A stretch of DNA of 64,000 nt from positions 3,348,001-3,412,000 of the forward strand of contig JAHBZQ010000001.1 in assembly GCA_019635355.1 (NCBI GenBank). Reading direction: 5' to 3'. Positions 39,415 through 49,268 of the stretch are shown here, in pieces. The translations under genes and the position numbers were made by a program. This DNA comes from Rhizobacter sp. GTDB lineage: Bacteria; Pseudomonadota; Gammaproteobacteria; Burkholderiales; Burkholderiaceae_C. The stretch's first letter is position 1, and each line of letters starts with the position of its first letter. The notes below the pieces were generated by a model. The model was not told where the DNA came from. It saw nothing but the letters and a program-made list of their open reading frames with translations, and made no database searches.

Positions 39415-39482
39415 CGTTCGCCCTGAGCCTGTCGAAGGGCCCGGTGGCATACCGCGGGGCTTCGACAAGCTCAGCCCGAACG
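39415..39482. repeat. Dispersed inverted repeat of the CCTGTCGAAGGG type
   Basis: Two 25-base arms (39415-39439 and 39458-39482) are inverted copies with 20 of 25 matches; each contains TGAGC(C/T)TGTCGAAG. This widely distributed proteobacterial intergenic repeat is recognisable by its translations SLSKG and PEPVEG. It fills the gap between the macroglobulin and pbpC genes. Confidence 0.85.
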
Positions 39483-39488
39483 GAAGAC

Positions 39489-42400
39489 TCACGGCGCGAC
39501 CTCCAGCGCTGCGTTCGGCAGCTCGCCGAAGCTCTCGGGCGCGTACATCGCCTCCACCCGCGACGGCGGCAGCGAGAACCGGCCGCCGTTGTTGAGCCGC
39601 ACGGTGTACTCGATCACGTGCTTGCCCTTGGGCAGGTAGTCGAAGTAGCTGCGGAAGGCTTCGAAGCTGCGCTCTTCGAACGCTGGCCACGCCGTGCCGC
39701 CCTGCTTCTCGCCGGAGGTCGCGATGGTCGAGTCGCGCCCCAGGCCCGAGCCGAGCAGCGTGGCGCCACCGGGGACCGGGTCGCTCACTACCACCCAGGT
39801 CATGTCGCTTTGCGCGTCGACTTCCAGGCGCACGCGCATCACGTCGCCGCGCGACCACTTGGCCTTGTCCTTCTGCTCCACCGCGCTCACGCTGCGCGTG
39901 AGGCTGTAGCCGGCGCGCAGCGGCGACTTGAGCGGAATGGCGGCCAGGCTTTGCACCGTCAACCACGGCTTGCCGCTGCCTTGCTGCGCGACGTTGAGCG
40001 TGCCGCCCTTCTCGGGCCAGGCCAGTAGTGCCGCGCCGCCCTCGGGCTGGCGGGCCCAGTCGATGCTCGCGGGCTTGCTTCCCTCCACGCTGGCCACGGT
40101 GCTGCCGGCGATCTTCACCGACTCGAACCTGGCCGCGAACTTGTCGAGCGCGAGCGAACCCCAGAGGTTGGCGGTGGTGGTGAGCCACGCGCCGTGGCGC
40201 TGGCGCCCGAGGCTGCCGACGACCATGCGCGGCAGGTCGTCCTTCCAGCCCGGCTCGTCGAGCACCGCGAGGATGAGCCGCGCCGCATTGGCATCGGCGC
40301 TGTCCATCAGCCACCACCAGAAGTCGCCTTCTTCGTTGCTGAAGCGCAGCGTGGTGCCGGCGTAGGTGAGGCGGCCCCGCAGGATCTGCTGCGCCTCTTC
40401 CAGGCGCTTGGCCTGGTCCGGGATGCCCTTCACGCGCTTGAGGATCTGCAGCCAGTCGATCACCGCTGCGGTGGGCCACTGGTTGGGCGTGAGGTTGATC
40501 GAACCCAGCATCTTGGGCTGCGCGCGGCCGTGGCGCGAGAGCGCCTCGATCGCGGCGAGCTTGCGCACGTCCAGATCCGCGCGTGGCGACCAGAACTTCC
40601 GCTCGATGCGGCCTTCGACGAAGGCCGTGAGCCCGTCCAGCATCAGCGCCTGTGCCGACGACGGCAGTTCGAAGCCCGCTTCGTGCGTGGCCGCGATCAC
40701 GTAGGCGGTGAGGCGGTCGCTGCCGCGTGGGCCATCATCCGCACGCGGCGGGAAGTAGCTCGCCAGGCCGTCGCTGTCGAGGTAGGTCGGCAGCGCATTG
40801 GCGACGGCCGCCCAGAGCTTCGCGTCTTTCAGGCCGACCGCCTTCGAGGTCTTCTGCTCCAGGCAGATGAAGGGGTAGGTCTCGAAGTAGCGGCGAATGC
40901 CGGGCAGCGCGCCGGTGAGGCGCGGTTGTACGGCGACGTTGAGGCCGCCGCGCTTCACGCCGGTTTCAGGCAGCGCATCGGCCGGCACCGCGACCGGCAT
41001 CGCGACCGGCCCATCGAGCTGCTGCAGCGTGGCCTGCAGCACGCGCACCGGCACGGCCGGGCTCACCAGCTGCGTGACCTTCACGCGGTCCTTGGCTTTC
41101 TCTCCTCCTACTTCATCGGCGGTCGCCTCCCACGCGATGCTCAGCGCCTCGGGTGGCACCGCCACGCCCCAGGTCAGCTCCTTCGCGCTGCCCGCGGGAA
41201 TGGCCACTTCCTGCGGCGTGAGGGCAATCGGCGTGCGGGCGATGTCGTCCCCGACACGCGCCATGCCCTGCAGCGCAACGCGCACCTTCATCTCGCGCGA
41301 GGTGGTGTTGCGCAGCGTCAGCATCGCGCTGAACTGGTCGCCCTCGCGCACCAGCGGCGGCAGGCCGGGCAGCACTTGCAGATCCTGCGTGACACGGATG
41401 CTCGCGCTGCCGGTGCCGAACTGCTGCACGCCCGCGTCGGCGATCGCCACCAGCGAGAAGCTGGTGAGCGAGTCGTTGATCGGCACTTCGATCACGGCTT
41501 CGCCGTTGCCGTCGAGCAGCACCCGGTCCTTCCACACGAGCAAGGTGTCGAACAATTCGCGCGTCGGGTTCTTGCCACCCCCGCCGCCCGCTGCCACGGC
41601 TTTGCGCCCGTAGTGGCGGCGGCCGATGATCTCGCTCTGGCCGGTGGCTGTCTGCACGCCCCAGGCCCGCTGCTGGATGAGCGCATGCAGCAGGTCCCAC
41701 GAGTCATTCGGTTTGAGCGCCAGCAGGCCTTCGTCGACCGCGGCGAAGGCCACCTCGGTGCCGGCCAGCGGCTTGCCATCCTTCACCACCTTCACCTTCA
41801 CACTCGCCTTCTGGCGGATGGCGTACTGCGTCTTGTCGGGCGTGACCGTGACCTGCAGCTTGTGCTCGCCGATGCCCACTTCGAGCGCCGCCACGCCGAG
41901 CTTGAAGGCCGGCTTCGACAGATCGACCATCGCCGTGGGCGCCTGGTACTCGCGCCCCTCGTACCAGAACGAGCGCACCCAGTTCATCGGCTCCTTCCAG
42001 CCCCAGGTGAAGAACGAGTACCACGGCACCTCGCGGATGCGGCCACGCAGCGCCAGCACGCTCACGTAGACGTTGGGCCCCCAGGCCTTGTCGATCTTGA
42101 GTTCCACCGTCGGGTCGTCGCCGCGCAGCGTGACCACCTGTGTCGAGAGGACGCCTTCGCGCTCCACGCTCACGAGCGCCGTCGCTTCGCGGAAGGGCAT
42201 GCGCACCTGCAGCTTGGCTGTTTCGCCCGGCTGGTAGCTCTTCTTCTCGGGCAGCACATCGATGCGGTCGTCGTTGTCCTGCGCGAACCAGAGCTCGCCT
42301 TGCTTGGTGATCCACACGGAGCTCGCGGCCTGGGCGAGGTTGCCGTTGCCATCCTTGGCTTGCGCGATCAGCTCGACCTGGCCGGCGGTGTCGAGCGCGG

Positions 42401-45227
42401 CATCGCAGAGCACAAGGCCGCGGTCGTCGCTGCTGCCGCTGCAGAGCACGCCGAGGTCTTTGGTCTCGGTGCGGTTGTCGTAGGCGTAGAAGCCGCCGAC
42501 CATGCGCTTGCGCGTGCTGATGACCTGCGCCAGCCGGCCTCGCACCTCGACCTTCTGGCCCTTGATCGGCTTGCCGGTCGTGTCGAGCGCCAGCGCCTGG
42601 AACAGCACCCGCCCGCGGTTGCTGGCCCACGAGCCGGTCTTCACGCCCAGCACCACCGCGCTCGGCCACAGCGCGATGCGGGTCGACGCCGTCTGCACCT
42701 CGCCGTTGGGGTCGTTGAAGGTGAGTTCGGTGACGAGCTCGCTGGGCCGGGTGATGGGCGGCAGTTCCTTCAGCGTGACGACGGCTGCGCCATTGCGGTC
42801 GGTCGTGAGCGGCAGCTTGTCGGCGACGAGCCGGCCCTGTTCGCTGCGCGGCTCGTCGTCGTCGCCGCTCGTCTCGCGCGGCGGCCCGAAGTTGAACTCG
42901 TCGTAGCCCGGCATGCCGGCGCTGCGCTCGCGCAACAAGGCGGTGAGGCGCGCGGCGGCCTGACCCATGCCGCCACCGGAGAAGTAGTTGAGCTGCACGT
43001 TGACCGGCAGCTCCTTCGGCGCCACGGCCACCGTCTTGGGGCCGCTCACACGCGCGTCCACCAAGGGCAGGCGGAACTCCTCGACGCGGAAGCTGCCGCT
43101 CGCCCAGCGGCGCTGCAGACCATCGTCTCTGGCACTCGGGCGCTCAAGCACCACGTCGTAGACGCCCAGCTTGGCGGCGCCGGGGATGTTCCAGGTGGAA
43201 CTGGCACTGCGCGCCCCGTTCCAGCTGAGCGGCTGCACGTATTCCTGGCCGCTGCCCTGGTGGATGATCTTCATGCGCGTGGGCAGCTCGGCGGCCGGCA
43301 GCATCGCCAAACCCGCCGACGTTTCGCGGCGAATGAAGTGCTTCATCGACACCGTCTCCCCCGCACGCAACAGCGTGCGGTCGAACACGGTGTGGGCGCG
43401 CAGGTCGGGCTCTGGGTCCTGGCTGGTCGGGTGGCTGAAGCGCCACGGCTCCACGCCTTTCTGCCAGTGGCTGAAGACGAAGGCGATGTCGGTCGCGCCC
43501 TTGTCCATCGCCTTGCGGGCGGTGACGAAATACCCACCTTCGCCCTCGCATTCGGCCCCCTGCCGCAGCAGCGCCCTGTCGACTCGTGCCAGGCCGAGGG
43601 CGTCAGTGCGGCCGGCCCACTGCCGTTGGCCCGCGCAGTCGTACACCGCAACGTCCGCGTCGCCCACCGGCTTGCCGCGGTCGAGCGTGGTCACGAAGAC
43701 GAGGCTGTTCTCGCGGCCGAGCTTGAAGTGCACGCCGAGGTTGGTGACCAGCACGCCGGTGCGCACATACATGGGCGCCTTCTTGTCGAGCAGCGATTCG
43801 CCGAGGCGACGCGACTCGATCTCGACCACGTGGTAGCCCGGCTCGGGCAGCGGAATGCCCACCACCTCGAAGGGCCGTGGGTCGCCACCTTGCAGCTTGG
43901 GCAGGTCGAGCCGCTGCGTGTCGGGGGCCCGTGCCAGCAGCGAGACTTCGCGACTTTCGTGATCGCGCTCGTGCGCGCGGGCCAGCTTGGCGTACCAGCT
44001 GCGGATGTCGGCATCGCTGCGCAGCGTCTTGATGCGCACCGCGCCCGACGCAGCGCCGGAGCGCAGGTCGCCCTGCACATGGCGCAGCGTGACCGGCAGC
44101 ATCGCGTCGGCCTCTCGTTCGCCCCATTCGATGACGCCGAACGGTGCGGCCGCGAACTTGGCGATGGGTGGCGCGTCGCCCGTGGCGACCTTGAGCGGGA
44201 ACGACCCGGCATTGGCCAGCGTCCGGCCGGCGGCGTCTTTCACCTCGCGTGGCAGCTCCACCGTCATCGCCATCGACTCGGGCAGCGGCGTGGGGAAGCG
44301 CACTTCGCCCACCTCGGCCGCGGTGTCGTCCTTGTCGAACTGCGGCTTGATCACCGAGCCCGAGGCGGGCTTCAGGCGCACCGCTTCGGCGGTGGCGCGT
44401 GGCACCGGCGACGAGAAGCGCAGCGACATCGGGCGGATGGGCAGGCAGGGCGCCTCGGCCCGCTCACGCTCGCAACTGAACTCGGCGGTGAAGGGCTTGC
44501 GCACGCGGAAGCTGTAGCGCTGCTCGGTGCGCGTCAGCACCTGCGGGTTGGCTTGCGCCGCGATGCCGGCGCCCCAGACGAGGCGCACCGGGGTGTCGGC
44601 CGGCAGCGGGCGCTGGCAGGCGACGAGCAGCCAACGGGCAGCGTCTTTGGTGAGGCGGCGCGCCTTCAGCACCTCGTCGCGCACGGGGCCGGTGATGATG
44701 CGCAGCGGCACGCGTTCACCGATGCCTTCGATCTCGCAGCGCGCGTGGGCGAGCACCGTCGACTCGACCGCCGGGCCGGTGAGGCGCAACAGGAAGTGCT
44801 GGTCTTCTTCGATCTGCCCGCCGGCGTAGGGCTGCGTGGCGCTCACCGCCGGGCCGCCGGTGCTGAAGCTGTAGTTCGCCGACGTGAAGCTGCCCTTGAG
44901 CGGCTTCCACTCGCTGCGCGCTTTCAGCGTGCAGCGTGTGCCGGGCGGCACGGGCTCCTGGAAGTCGTAGAGCCACACCCGGTCGTCGGACCACCGGCCC
45001 GCGCCCTTGGGCACCGGGCCTTCGCACGAGAGATTGAAGGGGTCGGGCTGTCGCAGGTCGCCGAAGGGCACCACGGGCTCCGAGAACTTGACGACGACCT
45101 GGCGCACCTGCGCCACTTCGCCTTGCGGGCTCACGCTCGTGACGGTGGCCGCGTGGGCCGCGGCGCCAAGCGCAGCGATGTAGAGCGCGACACTGGCGCG
45201 ATGGGTGGCAGTCTTCAAGCGATGCAT
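39489..45227 (-). CDS. Bacterial alpha-2-macroglobulin
   Basis: A 1912-residue exported protein with a Sec signal (about residues 1-27) and no lipobox, so probably soluble in the periplasm. It has tandem MG-like beta domains, a bait-like middle region and an intact thioester motif CLEQ (Cys1455-Gln1458), followed by an alpha-helical thioester domain. Such proteins trap and covalently bind attacking proteases, guarding the periplasm together with PBP1C. It is longer than E. coli YfhM (1653), perhaps through extra N-terminal domains. Start at ATG 45227 (MHRLKT). Confidence 0.93.
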   Translation of the reverse strand: MHRLKTATHRASVALYIAALGAAAHAATVTSVSPQGEVAQVRQVVVKFSEPVVPFGDLRQPDPFNLSCEGPVPKGAGRWSDDRVWLYDFQEPVPPGTRCTLKARSEWKPLKGSFTSANYSFSTGGPAVSATQPYAGGQIEEDQHFLLRLTGPAVESTVLAHARCEIEGIGERVPLRIITGPVRDEVLKARRLTKDAARWLLVACQRPLPADTPVRLVWGAGIAAQANPQVLTRTEQRYSFRVRKPFTAEFSCERERAEAPCLPIRPMSLRFSSPVPRATAEAVRLKPASGSVIKPQFDKDDTAAEVGEVRFPTPLPESMAMTVELPREVKDAAGRTLANAGSFPLKVATGDAPPIAKFAAAPFGVIEWGEREADAMLPVTLRHVQGDLRSGAASGAVRIKTLRSDADIRSWYAKLARAHERDHESREVSLLARAPDTQRLDLPKLQGGDPRPFEVVGIPLPEPGYHVVEIESRRLGESLLDKKAPMYVRTGVLVTNLGVHFKLGRENSLVFVTTLDRGKPVGDADVAVYDCAGQRQWAGRTDALGLARVDRALLRQGAECEGEGGYFVTARKAMDKGATDIAFVFSHWQKGVEPWRFSHPTSQDPEPDLRAHTVFDRTLLRAGETVSMKHFIRRETSAGLAMLPAAELPTRMKIIHQGSGQEYVQPLSWNGARSASSTWNIPGAAKLGVYDVVLERPSARDDGLQRRWASGSFRVEEFRLPLVDARVSGPKTVAVAPKELPVNVQLNYFSGGGMGQAAARLTALLRERSAGMPGYDEFNFGPPRETSGDDDEPRSEQGRLVADKLPLTTDRNGAAVVTLKELPPITRPSELVTELTFNDPNGEVQTASTRIALWPSAVVLGVKTGSWASNRGRVLFQALALDTTGKPIKGQKVEVRGRLAQVISTRKRMVGGFYAYDNRTETKDLGVLCSGSSDDRGLVLCDAALDTAGQVELIAQAKDGNGNLAQAASSVWITKQGELWFAQDNDDRIDVLPEKKSYQPGETAKLQVRMPFREATALVSVEREGVLSTQVVTLRGDDPTVELKIDKAWGPNVYVSVLALRGRIREVPWYSFFTWGWKEPMNWVRSFWYEGREYQAPTAMVDLSKPAFKLGVAALEVGIGEHKLQVTVTPDKTQYAIRQKASVKVKVVKDGKPLAGTEVAFAAVDEGLLALKPNDSWDLLHALIQQRAWGVQTATGQSEIIGRRHYGRKAVAAGGGGGKNPTRELFDTLLVWKDRVLLDGNGEAVIEVPINDSLTSFSLVAIADAGVQQFGTGSASIRVTQDLQVLPGLPPLVREGDQFSAMLTLRNTTSREMKVRVALQGMARVGDDIARTPIALTPQEVAIPAGSAKELTWGVAVPPEALSIAWEATADEVGGEKAKDRVKVTQLVSPAVPVRVLQATLQQLDGPVAMPVAVPADALPETGVKRGGLNVAVQPRLTGALPGIRRYFETYPFICLEQKTSKAVGLKDAKLWAAVANALPTYLDSDGLASYFPPRADDGPRGSDRLTAYVIAATHEAGFELPSSAQALMLDGLTAFVEGRIERKFWSPRADLDVRKLAAIEALSRHGRAQPKMLGSINLTPNQWPTAAVIDWLQILKRVKGIPDQAKRLEEAQQILRGRLTYAGTTLRFSNEEGDFWWWLMDSADANAARLILAVLDEPGWKDDLPRMVVGSLGRQRHGAWLTTTANLWGSLALDKFAARFESVKIAGSTVASVEGSKPASIDWARQPEGGAALLAWPEKGGTLNVAQQGSGKPWLTVQSLAAIPLKSPLRAGYSLTRSVSAVEQKDKAKWSRGDVMRVRLEVDAQSDMTWVVVSDPVPGGATLLGSGLGRDSTIATSGEKQGGTAWPAFEERSFEAFRSYFDYLPKGKHVIEYTVRLNNGGRFSLPPSRVEAMYAPESFGELPNAALEVAP

Positions 45228-45282
45228 GCCGTTTTCTCCAGCCTCCTTGGGAAGGCGGCAAGGATAACGGCGGGCTCGCCCC

Positions 45283-46842
45283 TCAGCCTTCGCGCTGGCG
45301 GTCTTCGACGTCGCGCCGACGGGCCTGGGCCTCGATCTCCTTCAGACGCGCGTCGATCACCGAGGCTTCGATGAAGTCGACCGTGCGGCTGCTGCGCGCG
45401 AGGCGCTGGCCGGCGCGCAGGCGGTCGACGCCGCCCACGAGATCGCCAAGGGCGATGCGCGATTCGGCCTCGGCGCGCAGTGCGCGCAGCGGCTGGTCGA
45501 GCTTTTCCCACAGGCGGCCGAGTTGCGACCAGACGGTGGCGTCTTGCGGGTGCAGCGAGGTCCAGGTCTGCAGCTCTTCGGCGGCGCGTTGCACGGCGGG
45601 CTTGTCGCGCGACATCGCGACCTGCGCCGCGAGCAGCATCACCGCGCGCGACGAGGCCTGGCCCTCGGCCTTGGCAAACGGCTTGAGCGCCTCGCCGGCA
45701 CGCTCGGCGTCGCCACGCGCCAGCAGCGACTGCGCCTGCAGCAGTGCCACGTCGCGCTGGGCGCGGGCGTCGCCGCGAGCGGCACCGAGGGCGAGCTGCA
45801 GCGCGCTGTCGGCCCGCGGCCAGTCGCGCAGCAGGGTCGCCGCGAGTGCGCTGGCGTAGCCGGCCATCAGGCGCTCGGCGGGTGGTGCGCTGGCGGGTGC
45901 GTCGAGCGCCTGCCAGCGACGCAGCGCATCGACGCGAGCGTCCATCAGCACCCGTGCACGTGCCTGCGCCGCGGTGTGGGCCAGCACGCCAGCGGGGGGT
46001 GTGGGCGGCACGGCGCCCAGGCGCGCGCGCGCCTCGCCGATGCGCTCGGCGTTCAAGGGGTGGGTGCGCAGGTAGGGGAAGCCGCCGCTGTCGTTGAGAC
46101 GCGAGGAGTGTTCGAGTTTCTCGAACATCGCGGCCATCCCGCCCGGCGCATAGCCCGCCTGGGTCATCACGCTGAAGCCGATGCGGTCGGCTTCGCGCTC
46201 GGCGTCACGCGAGAAGTTGAGCTGGCCTTGTGCCGCCACCGCCTGGCCGCCGGTGATGAGCGCGTTGGCGCCATCCATGCGGGTGCTGCGGCTGGCGGCG
46301 ATCATGCCGAGGATGATGGTGGCCAGCCCGATCATCGACTGGCGCTGGCTATTGGCCATCGACCGCGCGATGTGGCGCTGCGTGACGTGCGTGAGCTCGT
46401 GTGCGAGCACCGAGGCGAGCTCGTCGCGGGTCGACGTCATCGCGATCAGACCCAGGTGCACGCCGACGTAACCCCCGGGCAGTGCGAAGGCGTTGACGCT
46501 GCGGTCGCGCACGAGGAAGGCTTCCCAGGCGAAACGCTGCTCGAGGTCGGGGCCGATGTCGCCACGCTGGCGGGCGGCAGCCACCAGCGGGTCCCACAGC
46601 GACTGCAGGTATTCGAGCAGCACCGGGTCGTCGAGGTAGTCGGGGTCGCGGCGGATGTCGCGCATGATCTGCTCGCCCAGGCGGCGCTCGCTGCCGACGC
46701 TCAGGTCGTCGGACGCCGTTTCACCGAGGGCCGGCAGGCGGCTTTGCGCCACCACGGGTGCGGCAGGCACGAGCAGGCTCGCGGCAACCAAGGCCGCCAG
46801 CAGGCGCGCCACGGGGCGACGGGAAGAGACGGTGTTCAGCAA
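45283..46842 (-). CDS. Periplasmic M48 metalloprotease with TPR-like tail (BepA-like)
   Basis: A 519-residue exported zinc protease. A signal peptide (about 1-32) ends PVVAQ. The catalytic motif HELTH lies near residue 148, with the third ligand in DAEREADRIG. A helical C-terminal half (about 300-500) resembles TPR repeats. BepA-like proteases assist or degrade outer-membrane proteins such as LptD. It is divergent from moaC with about 106 bp between starts and precedes the macroglobulin gene by 55 bp, so it could share an envelope operon. Confidence 0.9.
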   Translation of the reverse strand: MLNTVSSRRPVARLLAALVAASLLVPAAPVVAQSRLPALGETASDDLSVGSERRLGEQIMRDIRRDPDYLDDPVLLEYLQSLWDPLVAAARQRGDIGPDLEQRFAWEAFLVRDRSVNAFALPGGYVGVHLGLIAMTSTRDELASVLAHELTHVTQRHIARSMANSQRQSMIGLATIILGMIAASRSTRMDGANALITGGQAVAAQGQLNFSRDAEREADRIGFSVMTQAGYAPGGMAAMFEKLEHSSRLNDSGGFPYLRTHPLNAERIGEARARLGAVPPTPPAGVLAHTAAQARARVLMDARVDALRRWQALDAPASAPPAERLMAGYASALAATLLRDWPRADSALQLALGAARGDARAQRDVALLQAQSLLARGDAERAGEALKPFAKAEGQASSRAVMLLAAQVAMSRDKPAVQRAAEELQTWTSLHPQDATVWSQLGRLWEKLDQPLRALRAEAESRIALGDLVGGVDRLRAGQRLARSSRTVDFIEASVIDARLKEIEAQARRRDVEDRQREG

Positions 46843-46948
46843 ATCAGGCAGGGCCGGCAGCGTGCGGGTTGGAGCCGGTCGACGCGGGAAGGTTCGGCAG
46901 GCCCGCGACTATCATGCCAGCGCCACGTTGCTCCTCTGTTTCTCGACC

Positions 46949-47461
46949 ATGCCCGCACCTGTGCCTTCCGATCCGAACTCGCCGCTCACGCACTTCGATG
47001 CGCAGGGGCAGGCGCACATGGTCGACGTGTCGGCCAAGGCCGAGACGCACCGCATCGCCCGCGCGAGCGGCGTGATCCGCATGCTGCCGGCGACGCTGGC
47101 GCTGATCCAATCCGGCAGCGCAAAGAAGGGCGATGTGCTGGGCGTGGCGCGCATCGCGGCCATCCAGGCCAGCAAGCGCACGGCCGAGCTGATCCCGTTG
47201 TGCCACCCGCTGCCGATCACACGGGTGGCGGTGGAGTTCGAGGTCGATGCTTCGTCCTCACTCGTGCGTTGCACGGCGCAGGTGGAGACGCTCGGCCGCA
47301 CGGGCGTCGAAATGGAGGCGCTGACCGCGGTGCAGGTGGGCCTGCTCACCATCTACGACATGTGCAAGGCTGCCGACCGTGGGATGGTGATGGGCGAGAT
47401 CCGCGTGCTGGAGAAGCACGGCGGCAAGTCGGGCGACTGGAGCGCTCCTAGCGCAGCTTGA
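46949..47461 (+). CDS. moaC: Cyclic pyranopterin monophosphate synthase
   Basis: MoaC makes cyclic pyranopterin monophosphate from the product of MoaA, in molybdenum cofactor synthesis. The 170-residue protein carries the conserved KKGDVLGVARIA, AELIPLCHPLPITRV and TGVEMEALTAV. Start at ATG 46949 (the ATG is preceded by an open but not protein-like frame). Its last 14 bp overlap the 3' end of the ligase gene on the other strand. No other mo genes are near. Confidence 0.96.
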   Translation: MPAPVPSDPNSPLTHFDAQGQAHMVDVSAKAETHRIARASGVIRMLPATLALIQSGSAKKGDVLGVARIAAIQASKRTAELIPLCHPLPITRVAVEFEVDASSSLVRCTAQVETLGRTGVEMEALTAVQVGLLTIYDMCKAADRGMVMGEIRVLEKHGGKSGDWSAPSAA

Positions 47462-49268
47462 AGTCTTCGTAGGTGAACTGGCGGGTCGCCGGTTTGCACT
47501 GGAAGGGCTCGGGGATGCCGGGCGGGCGCGGCTTGTCGCACAGCGCGAAGAACTCTGCTGAGTCGGGGTTGCGGAATTCACGCAGGCGATCGGCGATGTA
47601 GCGCGCACGCTCGACGTCGCCTTTCTCGGCATAGGCCGTGGCCCAGGCCATCATCAGGCGCGTGTCCAGCAGCAGGTGCGGGGCACGGCGGAAGGCTTTC
47701 CAGGCGGTCGAAGGACGCGTCGCGACGGTGGCAGCGGCGTAGTCGGCGTGGTGGGCGAAGAAGATGCTCTTCTGGCCCTGGGCGATGCGGCGTGAGAGGG
47801 GGGTGCTGTCGTCGTCCACGCTGAAGATGCGCGTGACGCGTAGGTAGTCGAAAAGCGAGAAGGCGGTCCCCGCCATCAGGAGCGAAGACGCAATGATCAA
47901 TGCGTGACGCATCCGCGAAGATCCAGGCGTGGCGGCAGGTGTGCTCTCGTCTGACGGTGTCGAGCATCCAAGGCAAAGCCCCAACGCAAACGCGGTGGGA
48001 AGCAGGAAATAGGCGTACCACAGCGGGTACTCGAGCATGCTGTGGATCACCATGATGAGCACCATCAAAAACGTGGCCCGGACCATCGTGACGTCCGCAT
48101 CGGCAGCAAGCATCGAAGCTCGCAAGCCCTTCCACAACGCCCAAGCCAGCAACCCCATTGCGAGCAGCCCCAGCGGCAGCCCCAGCTCCACCAGAAGCTG
48201 CAACGGCAGGTTGTGCGTGTGGTCGTAGAACGCCACGGGTCGCCCCGGGAACGGCGTCAAGGACCATGCGATGTTGAATTCCCCCCAGCCCACGCCCAAC
48301 CACGGCTGCTCTCGCAGCAACGAGAGTGCATTGGCCCAGATGCCGAAACGGGAGCTGGATGGATCGGCCTTGTGGAGTTGGGTGCCCCCTATGAAGGTCT
48401 GCGAGGTGGCATCGGCCCATAGCGACATGCCGATCCATGACGCGACATAGACCACCGGAACAAGCCACAGCAGCACACGCGAGAACAGCGACAGCCGTCG
48501 GTCGATGATGGCCCACAGCACCAGCATGACCACGCACACTGTTCCCGTGCGCGACACCGTCAGCACGTCACCAAAGACGAGGACGGCCAGCGCCAGCATT
48601 GCGACCACGCGCCAGAGTACGCGACCGTGGCGCTCGGCTTTCTCGAGCAGGGTGTCGCAGAGCCAGACCAACCCCACGATGGACCACAGCAGGAAACTGC
48701 TGAGGTGATTGGGCTGGCGCAGGTTGCCTCCAGCTCTGCCTTGCGCCCCAGGACTTGCGATCCAGTCTGAACCAGCCCAACTGGGCATGAACGTCTGGAC
48801 GGTGGCCAGCCCCACATTGACCAAGCCTGCCACCAACAGGGCGAGACAAACGGCCAGGAAGACTGCTTGTCGCTGCGTCCCGCGCGACACGACGAAGCCC
48901 CCCGCGAGCGTCAAAGCCGCCGCGAAGAGCAGCCCCAGGCTGGACATCGCCAGGCTCAGCGGCAACCTTTCGAGCACACAGGACATCAGCACGCCAAAGG
49001 CCATGAGGCCCAGCGCGGCCACCGCAGGCAGCACCCCGCTTACCGCCATCCAGCGACTGTTGGCGAAAAGACAGCTCAGGAAGACACCCCATCCACCTAG
49101 CGCCAAAGCCTGGTTGAAGAAGGTTGCTGAGGGAGAGACATTGCGGGCCAACAACGTTGGCGTCCCGATGGCGAGGAATGCCAGCAGGCACAGAAGCGCG
49201 AGCTTCAGGCGGTCTGGGAAAGAGGTCTGCACAGGTATCGAGTCGTCGTCGAATTCAGAAGAAGCCAT
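47448..49268 (-). CDS. O-oligosaccharyltransferase / O-antigen ligase family membrane protein (PglL-like)
   Basis: A 606-residue polytopic membrane protein with about 12 predicted helices, a Wzy_C-type region and the conserved periplasmic loop HTHNLPLQLLVELG, where the histidine is typical of PglL enzymes. PglL transfers a lipid-linked glycan to Ser/Thr of exported proteins, notably pilins. ATG 49268 gives a 14-bp overlap with the accessory gene upstream, implying coupling. Its position with pilA and a TfpX/TfpZ protein makes pilin the likely target. The symbol is withheld because WaaL or Wzy cannot be fully excluded. Confidence 0.88.
   Translation of the reverse strand: MASSEFDDDSIPVQTSFPDRLKLALLCLLAFLAIGTPTLLARNVSPSATFFNQALALGGWGVFLSCLFANSRWMAVSGVLPAVAALGLMAFGVLMSCVLERLPLSLAMSSLGLLFAAALTLAGGFVVSRGTQRQAVFLAVCLALLVAGLVNVGLATVQTFMPSWAGSDWIASPGAQGRAGGNLRQPNHLSSFLLWSIVGLVWLCDTLLEKAERHGRVLWRVVAMLALAVLVFGDVLTVSRTGTVCVVMLVLWAIIDRRLSLFSRVLLWLVPVVYVASWIGMSLWADATSQTFIGGTQLHKADPSSSRFGIWANALSLLREQPWLGVGWGEFNIAWSLTPFPGRPVAFYDHTHNLPLQLLVELGLPLGLLAMGLLAWALWKGLRASMLAADADVTMVRATFLMVLIMVIHSMLEYPLWYAYFLLPTAFALGLCLGCSTPSDESTPAATPGSSRMRHALIIASSLLMAGTAFSLFDYLRVTRIFSVDDDSTPLSRRIAQGQKSIFFAHHADYAAATVATRPSTAWKAFRRAPHLLLDTRLMMAWATAYAEKGDVERARYIADRLREFRNPDSAEFFALCDKPRPPGIPEPFQCKPATRQFTYEDFKLR

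Noticed and set aside
40194..45374. A 1726-codon open frame antisense to the macroglobulin gene
   Set aside because: It is the usual GC-rich shadow of a long real gene: rich in Arg, Ala, Gly and His, with no domain and no start signal.
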